The notes under the pieces were generated by a model. It had not been told where the DNA came from. It did not search any database and saw only the letters and a list, made by a program, of their open reading frames with translations. This document shows positions 52,049 to 59,644 of a stretch of DNA of 64,000 nucleotides, piece after piece (position 1 is the stretch's first letter; every line of letters starts with the position of its first letter). Source of the DNA: Chryseosolibacter sp044507775 (GTDB taxonomy: Bacteria; Bacteroidota; Bacteroidia; Cytophagales; Cyclobacteriaceae); assembly GCA_044507775.1 (NCBI GenBank), contig JBIQIY010000009.1, positions 1-64,000 on the forward strand. The letters are read 5' to 3'. The translations under genes were made by a program, and so were the position numbers.

Positions 52049-52492
52049 TTATTTTTCCCAGGGGGCTGTTCCTGAAATAGACACTCCCATGCTACGCGCG
52101 GTACCGGCGATCATCTTCATGGCCGCTTCAACCCGGAAAGCGTTTAAATCGGGCATCTTGGTTTCCGCGATGGTTTTTACCTGATCCCACGTAATGGATC
52201 CGATCTTCACCGTCTTCGGTTCCGCTGAACCCTTTTGTTTTTTGACTGCATCCATAATCAATATGGCCGCCGGAGGAGTCTTGATAACAAAATCAAACGA
52301 CTTGTCATTGTAGATCGTGATCAACACCGGCAATACCTGGCCGGGTTTGTCCTGGGTGCGCGCATTGAACTGCTTGCAGAAGTCCATAATGTTGAGACCT
52401 TTCGAACCCAGCGCAGGACCGATTGGAGGAGCCGGATTGGCCGCCCCGCCTTTAACCTGTAGTTTTAAGTAACCTGTAACTTGCTTTGCCAT
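52049..52492 (-). CDS. rplK: 50S ribosomal protein L11
   Basis: L11 is part of the GTPase-associated centre and is needed for RelA-type stringent signalling. The 147 residues show the proline-rich N-terminal motif NPAPPIGPALGSKGLNIMDF, FVIKTPPAAILI, and the C-terminal RNA-binding domain ending KMIAGTARSMGVSISG. Confidence 0.98.
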   Translation of the reverse strand: MAKQVTGYLKLQVKGGAANPAPPIGPALGSKGLNIMDFCKQFNARTQDKPGQVLPVLITIYNDKSFDFVIKTPPAAILIMDAVKKQKGSAEPKTVKIGSITWDQVKTIAETKMPDLNAFRVEAAMKMIAGTARSMGVSISGTAPWEK

Positions 52493-52508
52493 ATTCTAGC
52501 TCAAATAT

Positions 52509-53066
52509 CTAGTCCAATTTTTCAACCTGCATGTAGCTCAATTCGACCGGCGTATTGCGGCCGAATATCTTTACCATGACGTTGAGTTTCTTCTTGTCTT
52601 CGAAGATCTCCTCTACCGTTCCCGTGAAACCGCTGAACGGCCCATCCATTACTTTCACAGACTCCCCCTTTATAAAAGGAGTCTCAAGCTTCACTTCGAA
52701 TTCGTCGATCTCATCGACCTTACCCAGGATACGGTTGACTTCCGACTGGCGCAAGGCAACCGGGTCTTTCGAGGATCCCGTTCCGTTATTTCCCAGGAAA
52801 CCGATCACGCCAGGGATATTATTGACGGCATGGTATGCCTCCCCATTGCCGAGATCAGCAGAAATAAGCACGTATCCCGGAAAAAAATTCCTTTCCCGAA
52901 CGCGCTTCTTTCCATTCCTCATTTCGTATACTTTCTCTGATGGGATAAGAACCTGAGGAATGTATTCACTCAGCTTTGAGCGTTCGATCTCAGTCTCCAG
53001 GTAGGATTTAACTTTCTTTTCCTGGCCACTGACAACCCTGAGAACGTACCACTTCAGTTCACCCAT
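52509..53066 (-). CDS. nusG: Transcription termination/antitermination protein NusG
   Basis: NusG links RNA polymerase to Rho or to the ribosome through S10. The 185-residue protein has the NGN domain (KWYVLRVVSGQEKKVKSYLE, NFFPGYVLISADLG) and a C-terminal KOW domain (FIKGESVKVMDGPFSGFTGT). It follows secE by 12 bp. Confidence 0.97.
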   Translation of the reverse strand: MGELKWYVLRVVSGQEKKVKSYLETEIERSKLSEYIPQVLIPSEKVYEMRNGKKRVRERNFFPGYVLISADLGNGEAYHAVNNIPGVIGFLGNNGTGSSKDPVALRQSEVNRILGKVDEIDEFEVKLETPFIKGESVKVMDGPFSGFTGTVEEIFEDKKKLNVMVKIFGRNTPVELSYMQVEKLD

Positions 53067-53078
53067 TCTGTAAAATGA

Positions 53079-53270
53079 TTAAAAACCAGTGTAAAACGCC
53101 TGTAATCCGGTCTTAAACACCCAGTCTATTGCCCCGATCAACAATGCGAAGATGGTGGAGGCAACCAGCACCAGAATGGCACTGGACTGCAGTTCGCTGT
53201 ACTTGGACCAGGTCACTTTGTGACTGATCTCATCCCAGGACTCCGTAAAATAAGATACTATCTTCTCCAT
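53079..53270 (-). CDS. secE: Preprotein translocase subunit SecE
   Basis: A 63-residue single-span form of SecE that clamps SecY. An amphipathic segment with the family motif WDEISHKVTWSKYSELQSSA precedes one membrane helix (LVLVASTIFALLIGAIDWVF). It lies between tRNA-Trp and nusG and shares their promoter. Confidence 0.94.
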   Translation of the reverse strand: MEKIVSYFTESWDEISHKVTWSKYSELQSSAILVLVASTIFALLIGAIDWVFKTGLQAFYTGF

Positions 53271-53316
53271 GGTTTTTTTCCTTGCGCGGGGAGAATCTTC
53301 CCGCTATACTTCGATA

Positions 53317-53382
53317 TTCTACCAGCACGGGCGGAGAGACCTCCCTGCGCTAAAGCTCCGGGAGGCAGGCTCGAACCCGCCC
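53317..53382 (-). repeat. Degenerate duplicate of the tRNA-Trp 3' end with inserted palindrome
   Basis: The 24 bp at 53317-53340 repeat the tRNA-Trp 3' flank and acceptor/T-arm (53401-53424) with one mismatch. The match is then broken by about 29 bp (53341-53369) whose ends CTCC/GGAG pair as a hairpin, after which T-arm-like sequence CTCGAACCC resumes. No anticodon arm remains, so it is not a functional tRNA. It lies between tRNA-Trp and secE. Confidence 0.75.
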
Positions 53383-53409
53383 TTCAACAAAATTTGGTAT
53401 TTCTACCAG

Positions 53410-53482
53410 CACGGGTGGAGAGACTCGAACTCCCAGCCAACGGTTTTGGAGACCGCTACTCTACCAATTGAGCTACACCCGT
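53410..53482 (-). tRNA. tRNA-Trp (CCA)
   Basis: On the minus strand the 73-nt cloverleaf starts ACGGGTGTAGCTCAATTGG, has the anticodon loop CTCCAAA (anticodon CCA) and the T arm GGGAGTTCGAGTCTC, and closes with CACCCGT plus discriminator G. The acceptor ACGGGTG/CACCCGT pairs fully. CCA is not encoded. It precedes secE in the same transcript. Confidence 0.97.
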
Positions 53483-53575
53483 TTATGTACCTGATAATTC
53501 AGCCTTTTGGCCGGATTTTCAGCTTATTTGCCCAATCCCCTGAGCCGCACCCGTATACTCAGCCCAAAAGGACTG

Positions 53576-53605
53576 CAAAGGTAGTAGAAAAAAGCTTAAA
53601 GCAAA
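53576..53605 (-). promoter_or_regulatory. Promoter of tRNA-Trp-secE-nusG-rplKAJL-rpoBC
   Basis: TTTG (53605-53602, minus), 18 nt and TACCTTTG (53583-53576) fit the consensus, with the spacer one base short. The downstream sequence CAGTCCTTTTGGGC is nearly identical to that at the rplC promoter. It lies between the tuf terminator and tRNA-Trp and probably drives the entire rpo transcript. Confidence 0.75.
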
Positions 53606-53685
53606 AAGCTGGAACGCAAAATGCGTAAAGTTTTTCTGGGTCCTGGAGGCGCCTTTCAGAGGATTTTACTATCAATAAATTAAAC

Positions 53686-53724
53686 TAAAAAAGCAGAAAG
53701 GGGATTCCTCCTCTTTCTGCTTTG
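53686..53724 (-). terminator. Rho-independent terminator after tuf
   Basis: Arms AAAGCAGAAAG (53690-53700) and CTTTCTGCTTT (53713-53723) form an 11-bp perfect stem; on the minus strand it ends in a T run. It begins 20 bp after the tuf stop. Confidence 0.92.
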
Positions 53725-53743
53725 TATCTATATCCCGGGCTGA

Positions 53744-54931
53744 TTAGTCCAGGATCTCTGTCACCTGACCTGATCCTACGGTCCGGCCACCTTCGCGGAT
53801 CGCGAAACGCAGACCTTTTTCCATAGCGATCTTGTTGATCAGCTGTACTTCAATCGAGATGTTGTCGCCAGGCATAACCATTTCTACACCGGCTGGCAAC
53901 ATGATTTCGCCCGTAACGTCGGTAGTTCTGAAGTAGAACTGAGGACGGTATTTGTTGAAGAAAGGAGTGTGACGACCACCTTCTTCTTTGGACAAAACGT
54001 AAACCTCTGCCTTGAACTTGGAGTGCGGAGTAACGGAGTTCGGCTTACAGATAACCATACCGCGCTTGATTTGCTCTTTTTCAATACCTCGCAGCAGCAG
54101 GCCTACGTTGTCACCGGCTTCACCCCTGTCGAGGATCTTGCGGAACATCTCAACACCCGTGATAGTGGAGGTAAGGTTCTCAGCGCCCATACCCAGGATC
54201 TGAACCGGATCACCGGTCTTGATCACGCCGCGCTCGATACGGCCGGTGGCAACAGTACCACGACCTGTGATGGAGAACACGTCTTCAACGGGCATGAGGA
54301 AATCTTTGTCTACCAGACGGACAGGAATCGGAATGTATTCGTCAACTGCCTTCATCAGTTCTTCAACTTTTTCAACCCACTTCGGTTCGCCATTCAGCGC
54401 GCCAAGAGCAGATCCGCGGATCACCGGCATCGTGTCGCCAGGGAAGTTGTAAGCGGACATCAGTTCGCGAACTTCCATTTCAACGAGATCCAGCAATTCG
54501 GCATCGTCCACGAGGTCAACTTTGTTCATGAATACCACGAGCGCAGGTACACCTACCTGACGGGCAAGCAGGATGTGCTCGCGAGTCTGCGGCATAGGAC
54601 CGTCTGTGGCAGCAACAACGAGGATCGCTCCGTCCATCTGAGCAGCACCCGTAACCATGTTCTTCACATAGTCGGCGTGACCAGGGCAATCAACGTGGGC
54701 GTAGTGCCTTTTTTCAGTAGCATATTCAACGTGTGAGGTATTGATGGTAATACCTCTTTCTTTTTCTTCAGGAGCATTATCAATTGAAGAGAAATCGCGC
54801 ATAGAAGCAAGTCCTTTCGCGGAAAGAACTTTTGTAATCGCCGCGGTAAGCGTGGTTTTACCGTGGTCAACGTGACCGATGGTGCCGATGTTTACGTGTG
54901 GTTTCGACCGATCGAATGTTTCTTTAGCCAT
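53744..54931 (-). CDS. tuf: Elongation factor Tu
   Basis: EF-Tu delivers aminoacyl-tRNA to the ribosome. The 395 residues include GHVDHGKTTLTAAITKVL (G1), DCPGHADYVKNMVTGAAQMD (G3), NKVDLVDD (G4) and the C-terminal GDNISIEVQLINKIAMEKGL. It follows tRNA-Tyr, tRNA-Gly and tRNA-Thr on the same strand. No promoter of its own was seen in the 242 bp before it, so it is probably co-transcribed with them. Confidence 0.99.
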   Translation of the reverse strand: MAKETFDRSKPHVNIGTIGHVDHGKTTLTAAITKVLSAKGLASMRDFSSIDNAPEEKERGITINTSHVEYATEKRHYAHVDCPGHADYVKNMVTGAAQMDGAILVVAATDGPMPQTREHILLARQVGVPALVVFMNKVDLVDDAELLDLVEMEVRELMSAYNFPGDTMPVIRGSALGALNGEPKWVEKVEELMKAVDEYIPIPVRLVDKDFLMPVEDVFSITGRGTVATGRIERGVIKTGDPVQILGMGAENLTSTITGVEMFRKILDRGEAGDNVGLLLRGIEKEQIKRGMVICKPNSVTPHSKFKAEVYVLSKEEGGRHTPFFNKYRPQFYFRTTDVTGEIMLPAGVEMVMPGDNISIEVQLINKIAMEKGLRFAIREGGRTVGSGQVTEILD

Positions 54932-55077
54932 ATTTGAAAATCCCTTTTTAAGTTTAAAGTATAAAGTGTTAAATTAAATTTGTTACAATCTAAAATCCCC
55001 TCGTTTTCCGAGAGAACCACACCCTAAACATTTTAAGCCTCTTGAATAAGGGTTAACTTATTTTTCTATTTGTTTTA

Positions 55078-55095
55078 ATCCGCCGGCTGACGGAT
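55078..55095. repeat. Imperfect palindrome in the tRNA-Thr-tuf spacer
   Basis: ATCCGCCGGCTGACGGAT is an imperfect palindrome closely similar to the TCCGCCAGCCGGCGGA inserted in the tRNA-Gly duplicate at 55291. Two related copies in 230 bp suggest a small dispersed palindromic element. The rest of the 242-bp spacer (54932-55173) is A/T-rich leader of tuf, plus the 34-bp palindrome. Confidence 0.6.
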
Positions 55096-55140
55096 GATCT
55101 AAACTGTGTTCGCTAGGCACAGCGTAGGATCGATGAAAAT

Positions 55141-55173
55141 TCAGTAGAGACAAGGCATGCCTTGTCTCTACTG

Positions 55174-55174
<1 letters not shown>
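55141..55174. repeat. Perfect 34-bp palindrome adjoining tRNA-Thr
   Basis: Every one of the 17 base pairs matches around the centre at 55157/55158; the half-site reads TCAGTAGAGACAAGGCA. The outer base coincides with the discriminator position of tRNA-Thr. In RNA it would be a 17-bp stem with almost no loop, a possible tRNA 3'-processing or transcript-stability signal, or a cruciform in DNA. Confidence 0.95.
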
Positions 55175-55245
<71 letters not shown>

Positions 55246-55259
55246 ATTCCCGGCATCGT

Positions 55260-55324
55260 CACCTTCAAGTGATCACCGAGCGGGAGACGATCCGCCAGCC
55301 GGCGGACGCGACCTATCGCTCTAC
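55260..55324 (-). repeat. Degenerate duplicate of the tRNA-Gly 3' end with inserted palindrome
   Basis: 55260-55290 repeats 55335-55364, the 3' flank and acceptor of tRNA-Gly, with one extra base. The T-arm sequence GGTTCGAACC is replaced by the palindrome TCCGCCAGCCGGCGGA (55291-55306). CGCGACCTAT and CGCTCTAC then follow, with the anticodon-stem segment between them deleted. It cannot fold as a tRNA. It lies directly downstream of tRNA-Gly, the same arrangement as the tRNA-Trp duplicate. Confidence 0.8.
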
Positions 55325-55352
55325 AAATAAAGATCACCTTCAGTGATCACCG

Positions 55353-55425
55353 AGCGGGAGACGAGGTTCGAACCCGCGACCTATAGCTTGGAAGGCTATC
55401 GCTCTACCAACTGAGCTACTCCCGC
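55353..55425 (-). tRNA. tRNA-Gly (TCC)
   Basis: The 73-nt minus-strand cloverleaf begins GCGGGAGTAGCTCAGTTGG. The loop CTTCCAA (anticodon TCC) sits on an ATAGC/GCTAT stem, and the T arm is CGGGTTCGAACCTCG. The acceptor GCGGGAG/CTCCCGC is fully paired. Confidence 0.97.
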
Positions 55426-55442
55426 TTGTATTGAATTTACTG

Positions 55443-55525
55443 TGGGGGAAATAGGATTCGAACCTATGAAGTCATAAGACAACAGATTTACAGTCTGTCC
55501 CAGTTGGCCGCTTTGGTATTCCCCC
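55443..55525 (-). tRNA. tRNA-Tyr (GTA)
   Basis: The 83-nt minus-strand tRNA begins GGGGGAATACCAAAGCGGCC, has the loop TGTAAAT (anticodon GTA) on a CAGAC/GTCTG-like stem and a long variable arm as in class II tRNAs, and ends TTCCCCC plus A. First gene of the tRNA-tuf operon. Confidence 0.97.
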
Positions 55526-55577
55526 GCAATTCAAATAAAAAAAGAACGATTTCTCCTGTCTTGAAAAAACAGGAGTG

Positions 55578-55607
55578 CAAAATTATACCGTTTTCTACTT
55601 TTTCAAA
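55578..55607 (-). promoter_or_regulatory. Promoter of the tRNA-Tyr-Gly-Thr-tuf operon
   Basis: TTTG (55607-55604, minus), 18 nt and TAATTTTG (55585-55578) fit the consensus. The downstream bases CACTCCTGTTTTTT resemble the other machinery promoters. A 7-bp stem CTCCTGT/ACAGGAG (about 55553-55575) lies at the expected transcript start. Confidence 0.75.
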
Positions 55608-55652
55608 ACTTATACGCTGATTTTCGTTCTTTTTGGAGGGTGAGCCCTGCGT

Positions 55653-55949
55653 TTACATCACAATTATGTCCGTGATTACGCCTGCTCCGAACTCTTTCTT
55701 AAACATTTCCAGCACCTGACCCTTGTGGAGTGAAAAGTCATGTTTCATGGAAGGCGAGTCCAATTCAACAAAAAGGACCTGGTTGCGGATATAGATCTTC
55801 TTCGTCCGACGGGCAATGGGTTTGCCGGCAAGGCGTTCCCACGACCCGATGAGTTTCGCTTCATCGAATTTCGTCGTCAGCCTGTAAGAGTTGAGCAATT
55901 CACGGATCGCCTCGCCCATTGTCTGAAAATCGTATTTCCTGCCGCTCAT
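55653..55949 (-). CDS. DUF721 (DciA-like) family protein
   Basis: A 98-residue protein of the DUF721 family. Blocks are GEAIRELLNSYRLTTKFDEA, WERLAGKPIARRTKKIYIRN and QVLFVELDSPSMKHDFSLHK, the single KH-like domain of the family. DciA proteins help load the replicative helicase in bacteria without DnaC. It overlaps the 3' end of recF by 4 bp, a frequent pairing. Confidence 0.9.
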   Translation of the reverse strand: MSGRKYDFQTMGEAIRELLNSYRLTTKFDEAKLIGSWERLAGKPIARRTKKIYIRNQVLFVELDSPSMKHDFSLHKGQVLEMFKKEFGAGVITDIIVM

Positions 55950-57046
55950 AATTGCTCGAGGGTTCCTCCACCCACTTTAAACATCGAAGAAGGTAAATCC
56001 ATTTGCTTCAGGAGGGATTCGGTCCGGTCGGGCCGGGCATCCGTAATGAATAGTTGGCCAAGCTCATCATTTTTCATCAACTGAAGAAGTTTTTCAATTC
56101 GAAAATCGTCAAGCTTGTCAAAAATATCATCCAGCAATAACAAGGGTTTGAATTGTTTGTGTCTCATCAGGATATCGAACTGCGCCAGCTTTAGAGCGAT
56201 GACGAAAGACTTTTGCTGACCCTGGCTTCCCAGCCGCTTGAGTTCACCGGGTGCAAGCATAAAAGAATAGTCGTCGCGATGGACCCCAAACGTGGTCCGC
56301 TGCAGCTGTATATCGCGCGCGCGGCTTTCTGCCAGGCCCCGTGCCAGCGGTGTTCGGCTGATTTCACTGTTATATAGGAGTCCCGCCTCTTCGTCGGCGA
56401 CAATGAAGTTGTAAAACTTCTGAAACACGGGGTTGTATTCTTCAATGAACGCCTTCCGCTTCTCGAATACGATTGTTCCGAGGCGGATGAGAATCTCATC
56501 GTACGTTTCAACGGCTACTGCATCGAAACGGTTCCGCTCGGCAAACATCTTCAGCATGCTATTGCGCTGCTTCAACGCGTAGTTGTATTGGATCAGCGAT
56601 TCGAGGTATACATGGTCCAGCTGCGAGAGGATGCTGTCAAAAAATTTTCTTCGCGACTCACTGCCTTCCTTGACAAGGCCAGTGTCATCAGGCGCAATCA
56701 TCACCACCGGGTATTTGCCGATGTGGTCGCTCAGCTTTTGATATTCGTTTACCCCTTCCTTGAAGACCTTTTTCGACCCGGATTGGAAAGCGCTTGTTAT
56801 TTCCGTGACCTCATTCCTCCGCCGAAAAACTCCTTTCAGGAAAAAATGCTGCTCCCCCATACGGATACAAGAGTTGTCGGCAGGAGATACGGCGCTTTTG
56901 GTTAGCGCCAGGTAGTAGATAGCGTCCAGTAAATTAGTCTTCCCGCTTCCGTTTTTCCCCACCAAAACATTGATTTTGGGGGCGAAACTGACCTTTGCTT
57001 CAGCATAATTCTTAAAGTTGATCAGCTGAAGCGTTTCTAATTGCAT
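55946..57046 (-). CDS. recF: DNA replication and repair protein RecF
   Basis: RecF loads RecA at gaps together with RecO and RecR. The 366 residues start LETLQLINFKNYAEAKVSF, have Walker A VGKNGSGKTNLLDAI, the signature region LGSQGQQKSFVIALKLAQF, Walker B LLLLDDIFDKLDDFR and the end FITDARPDR. It is divergent from pdhA, 69 bp away if pdhA starts at 57116. Confidence 0.97.
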   Translation of the reverse strand: MQLETLQLINFKNYAEAKVSFAPKINVLVGKNGSGKTNLLDAIYYLALTKSAVSPADNSCIRMGEQHFFLKGVFRRRNEVTEITSAFQSGSKKVFKEGVNEYQKLSDHIGKYPVVMIAPDDTGLVKEGSESRRKFFDSILSQLDHVYLESLIQYNYALKQRNSMLKMFAERNRFDAVAVETYDEILIRLGTIVFEKRKAFIEEYNPVFQKFYNFIVADEEAGLLYNSEISRTPLARGLAESRARDIQLQRTTFGVHRDDYSFMLAPGELKRLGSQGQQKSFVIALKLAQFDILMRHKQFKPLLLLDDIFDKLDDFRIEKLLQLMKNDELGQLFITDARPDRTESLLKQMDLPSSMFKVGGGTLEQL

Positions 57047-57065
57047 AAGAGATTTACAGGGAAAG

Positions 57066-57097
57066 TTTGGCTAATGTTCGTTCGGGGGTTAATTTCG
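57066..57097 (+). promoter_or_regulatory. Candidate promoter of pdhA
   Basis: TTTG (57066-57069), a 20-nt spacer and TAATTTCG (57090-57097, one mismatch to TAnnTTTG) lie 19 bp before the chosen ATG, giving a very short leader. Confidence 0.55.
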
Positions 57098-57115
57098 CAG
57101 TTCAAAATTAGGAAT

Positions 57116-58180
57116 ATGCCCACGACAACCAAAGCGAAGAACCCTTCCGCGGGAAAGGCTGGAGAGCCGGTGAACAAAGCAAAGGGTGCGAAGACAGAAT
57201 TTACCAAGGAAAACTACCTGTTCTGGTACGAAAGCATGCAATTGATGCGGAAATTCGAGGAACGGGCCGGTCAGCTATACGGAATGCAGAAGATAAAGGG
57301 TTTTTGCCATCTGTATATAGGACAAGAAGCGTGCGTATCAGGAGCGATTACTGCACTGACGAAGGACGACAAGTGGATTACGGCTTATCGCGACCACGCT
57401 CATCCCCTTGGGCTGGGGTCCGATCCCCGTGCGGTGATGGCCGAATTGTTTGGTAAGGAGACTGGAATCTCGAAAGGAAAGGGCGGATCGATGCACCTGT
57501 TTGACAAAGAGCGCCACTTTTTTGGCGGCCACGGAATTGTCGGCGGACAGATTCCCCTCGGTGCGGGTATTGCCTTTGCCGAAAAATACAACAAAACCAA
57601 AAATCTTTGCATGTGCTACATGGGCGACGGCGCCGTGCGTCAGGGAGCTTTCCACGAGACGCTGAACTACGCCATGCTCTGGAAGTTGCCGGTTATTTTT
57701 GTCATTGAAAACAACGGATACGCCATGGGCACATCCGTCGAGCGCAGCTCGAACGTAACGGAATTGTATACGCTTGGAGAAGCGTTCGATATGCCTTCCG
57801 AGCCGGTGGATGGCATGAGCGCGGAAGATGTTCACATCGCCGTGGCCCGGGCCGCCGAACGCGCCCGCAACGGCGAAGGGCCGACGCTGCTCGAGTTCCG
57901 CACCTACCGCTACAAAGGACACTCTATGTCAGATCCGGCAAAATACCGGTCGAAAGAGGAAGTGGAAGAATACAAGGGACGTGATCCCATTGAAGTGGTG
58001 AAACGAAAAATTCTGGAAAAGAAATACGCGACGGAAAAAGAGCTCGAAGCAATCGACCAAACCATCATGGAAAAGGTCGAGGACAGCGTCAAGTTCGCGG
58101 AGGAATCAAAATACCCCGATCCGTCGGAAGCGCTGAAAGATATCTACGCACAAAAAGATTATCCTTACATCACCGACTAA
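57116..58180 (+). CDS. pdhA: Pyruvate dehydrogenase E1 component subunit alpha
   Basis: The thiamine-diphosphate-dependent E1 alpha subunit of pyruvate dehydrogenase. The start at 57116 (MPTTTKAKNPSAGKAGEPVN) gives 354 residues. An upstream frame from 57041 lies inside the promoter and recF start and is unlikely. Motifs are GFCHLYIGQEACVSGAITAL, RDHAHPLGLG, GKGGSMHLF and the ThDP motif GDGAVRQGAFHETLNYAM to ENNGYAMGT. A basic Lys/Ala-rich N-terminal segment of about 25 residues precedes the fold. The E1 beta and E2 genes are not adjacent. Confidence 0.94.
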   Translation: MPTTTKAKNPSAGKAGEPVNKAKGAKTEFTKENYLFWYESMQLMRKFEERAGQLYGMQKIKGFCHLYIGQEACVSGAITALTKDDKWITAYRDHAHPLGLGSDPRAVMAELFGKETGISKGKGGSMHLFDKERHFFGGHGIVGGQIPLGAGIAFAEKYNKTKNLCMCYMGDGAVRQGAFHETLNYAMLWKLPVIFVIENNGYAMGTSVERSSNVTELYTLGEAFDMPSEPVDGMSAEDVHIAVARAAERARNGEGPTLLEFRTYRYKGHSMSDPAKYRSKEEVEEYKGRDPIEVVKRKILEKKYATEKELEAIDQTIMEKVEDSVKFAEESKYPDPSEALKDIYAQKDYPYITD

Positions 58181-58230
58181 CCCGGCCGGAGCTTTGGCAT
58201 CGGTGGCCATGTCTACCGAAGCTGTAGCAT

Positions 58231-58262
58231 ATTGTGAAAGTATAAATCAATTCGTAGTTTTG
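58231..58262 (+). promoter_or_regulatory. Candidate promoter of the TPR protein gene
   Basis: ATTG (58231-58234, one mismatch), 20 nt and TAGTTTTG (58255-58262, exact -7 consensus) precede the gene by 40 bp. Confidence 0.55.
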
Positions 58263-58302
58263 CGCCCCCACTTCCGCGTGTCGGAAAAGTAACAGTAAAA
58301 CA

Positions 58303-58992
58303 ATGGCCAAGAAGGTAGAACACAAACATGAGCTGGTAGAAAATCCCCAGGCGCTTGCAGAAAAGCTCCGGGGCGCTGAGAACTGGATGGAACGGAATCC
58401 GAAAACGACGCTTGGGATTGCGGCTGTAGTCGTTCTCCTCGTAGCGGGATACTTCGGTTTCCAATATTATAAAGACAACCAGGAGGGTGAAGCTCAACGC
58501 GAGATGTTCCAGGCGGTCTATTATTTTGAAGCTGACAGCCTCGACCTGGCGCTGAATGGCGACGGAAACCACCTGGGATTCCTGGCCATCATTGAAGATT
58601 ACGGCATTACCGATGCGGCAACCCTGGCAAATTATTATGCGGGTGCATCTTTTCTGAAGCAGGGAAGATTCGAAGTTGCTCGCCTTTACCTTGAGGATTT
58701 CAATTCTGGCGACCTTCTCATACAGGCTCACGCCTATAGCCTGATCGGAGACACCTACATGGAGGAAAACAATTTTGATCAGGCCGCCACCTTTTATCGA
58801 AAGGCTGCGAACTACGAACCCAACAAATATTTCACGCCCGGCTATCTGATGAAGGCCGCGCTCGCGTTTGAAAAAAACAACCAGGCGCAAAAGGCCATCG
58901 AAGCTTACGACAAAATTATCAGCGATTATTACGACAGCCCGGAATTTCAGGAGGCGAGAAAGTTCAAGGCAAAACTTGAAACGCAGTCGTAA
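58303..58992 (+). CDS. Membrane-anchored TPR protein (YfgM-like)
   Basis: The 229-residue protein has a charged N terminus, one membrane segment (about 45-65, TTLGIAAVVVLLVAGYFGFQ) and then helical tetratricopeptide-like repeats (GASFLKQGRFEVARLYLEDF, AHAYSLIGDTYMEENNFDQA, ALAFEKNNQAQKAIEAYDKI). This layout resembles YfgM, which assists proteins leaving the Sec translocon. The exact role is inferred. ribH follows in the same direction. Confidence 0.85.
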   Translation: MAKKVEHKHELVENPQALAEKLRGAENWMERNPKTTLGIAAVVVLLVAGYFGFQYYKDNQEGEAQREMFQAVYYFEADSLDLALNGDGNHLGFLAIIEDYGITDAATLANYYAGASFLKQGRFEVARLYLEDFNSGDLLIQAHAYSLIGDTYMEENNFDQAATFYRKAANYEPNKYFTPGYLMKAALAFEKNNQAQKAIEAYDKIISDYYDSPEFQEARKFKAKLETQS

Positions 58993-59049
58993 ACCAGTAA
59001 CGGATAGGTCGCCTATCCTTTTTTATTCTACTCTGACGCAGATCCGACA

Positions 59050-59517
59050 ATGCCCGGCATACTAAAATCAGGCGCCGTAAAAAGCAGGCTTAACCTGTCG
59101 CGAAAAAAAATCGCCGTCGTGGTGGCGTCCTGGAACGAGGACATCACGGAAGCCCTCTTCGAGTCAGCCCGTGAATCACTGCTATCCGCCGGCATCCGAA
59201 AAAATAACATCATCCGGAAAAACGTGCCTGGAAGTTTCGAGCTCACCCTCGGCGCACAGTGGATGGCGGAAAAGAAAGATATCCATGCAGTGATCTGCCT
59301 CGGATGTGTGATTCAGGGTGAAACTCCCCACTTCGACTACATCTGCCAGGCGGTTTCATACGGTATCACCGAAGTGGGACTGAAAACCAAAAAGCCCGTC
59401 ATCTTCGGTGTTCTGACTACTCTCAACAAACAACAAGCACTGGAGCGCGCCGGCGGCAAATACGGCAACAAGGGCGAAGAAGCCGCAATCTCAGCGTTGG
59501 AGATGCTTAACTTCTGA
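59050..59517 (+). CDS. ribH: 6,7-dimethyl-8-ribityllumazine synthase
   Basis: Catalyses the penultimate step of riboflavin synthesis. The 155 residues include VVVASWNEDITEALFESARE, NVPGSFELTLGAQWMAEKKD, AVICLGCVIQGETPHFDYIC (catalytic His) and VIFGVLTTLNKQQALERAGG. No other rib gene is nearby. Confidence 0.97.
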   Translation: MPGILKSGAVKSRLNLSRKKIAVVVASWNEDITEALFESARESLLSAGIRKNNIIRKNVPGSFELTLGAQWMAEKKDIHAVICLGCVIQGETPHFDYICQAVSYGITEVGLKTKKPVIFGVLTTLNKQQALERAGGKYGNKGEEAAISALEMLNF

Positions 59518-59587
59518 CCAGGTAACAGCGTTTCTTCCACTCAAGTCTCAGCGCTTCCTCAGTCTGCGGAACTAAACATTTTTCAAA

Positions 59588-59622
59588 AAGGAAAGGGAGA
59601 CGTTAACTGCCTCCCTTTGTGA
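59588..59622. terminator. Bidirectional terminator between ribH and icd
   Basis: AAAGGGAG (59592-59599) and CTCCCTTT (59611-59618) form a GC-containing stem with an A-rich left flank and modest T content. The two flanking genes are convergent, so it can end both transcripts. Confidence 0.75.
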
Positions 59623-59644
59623 ATTATCTGCATGCTTCCTGCGG

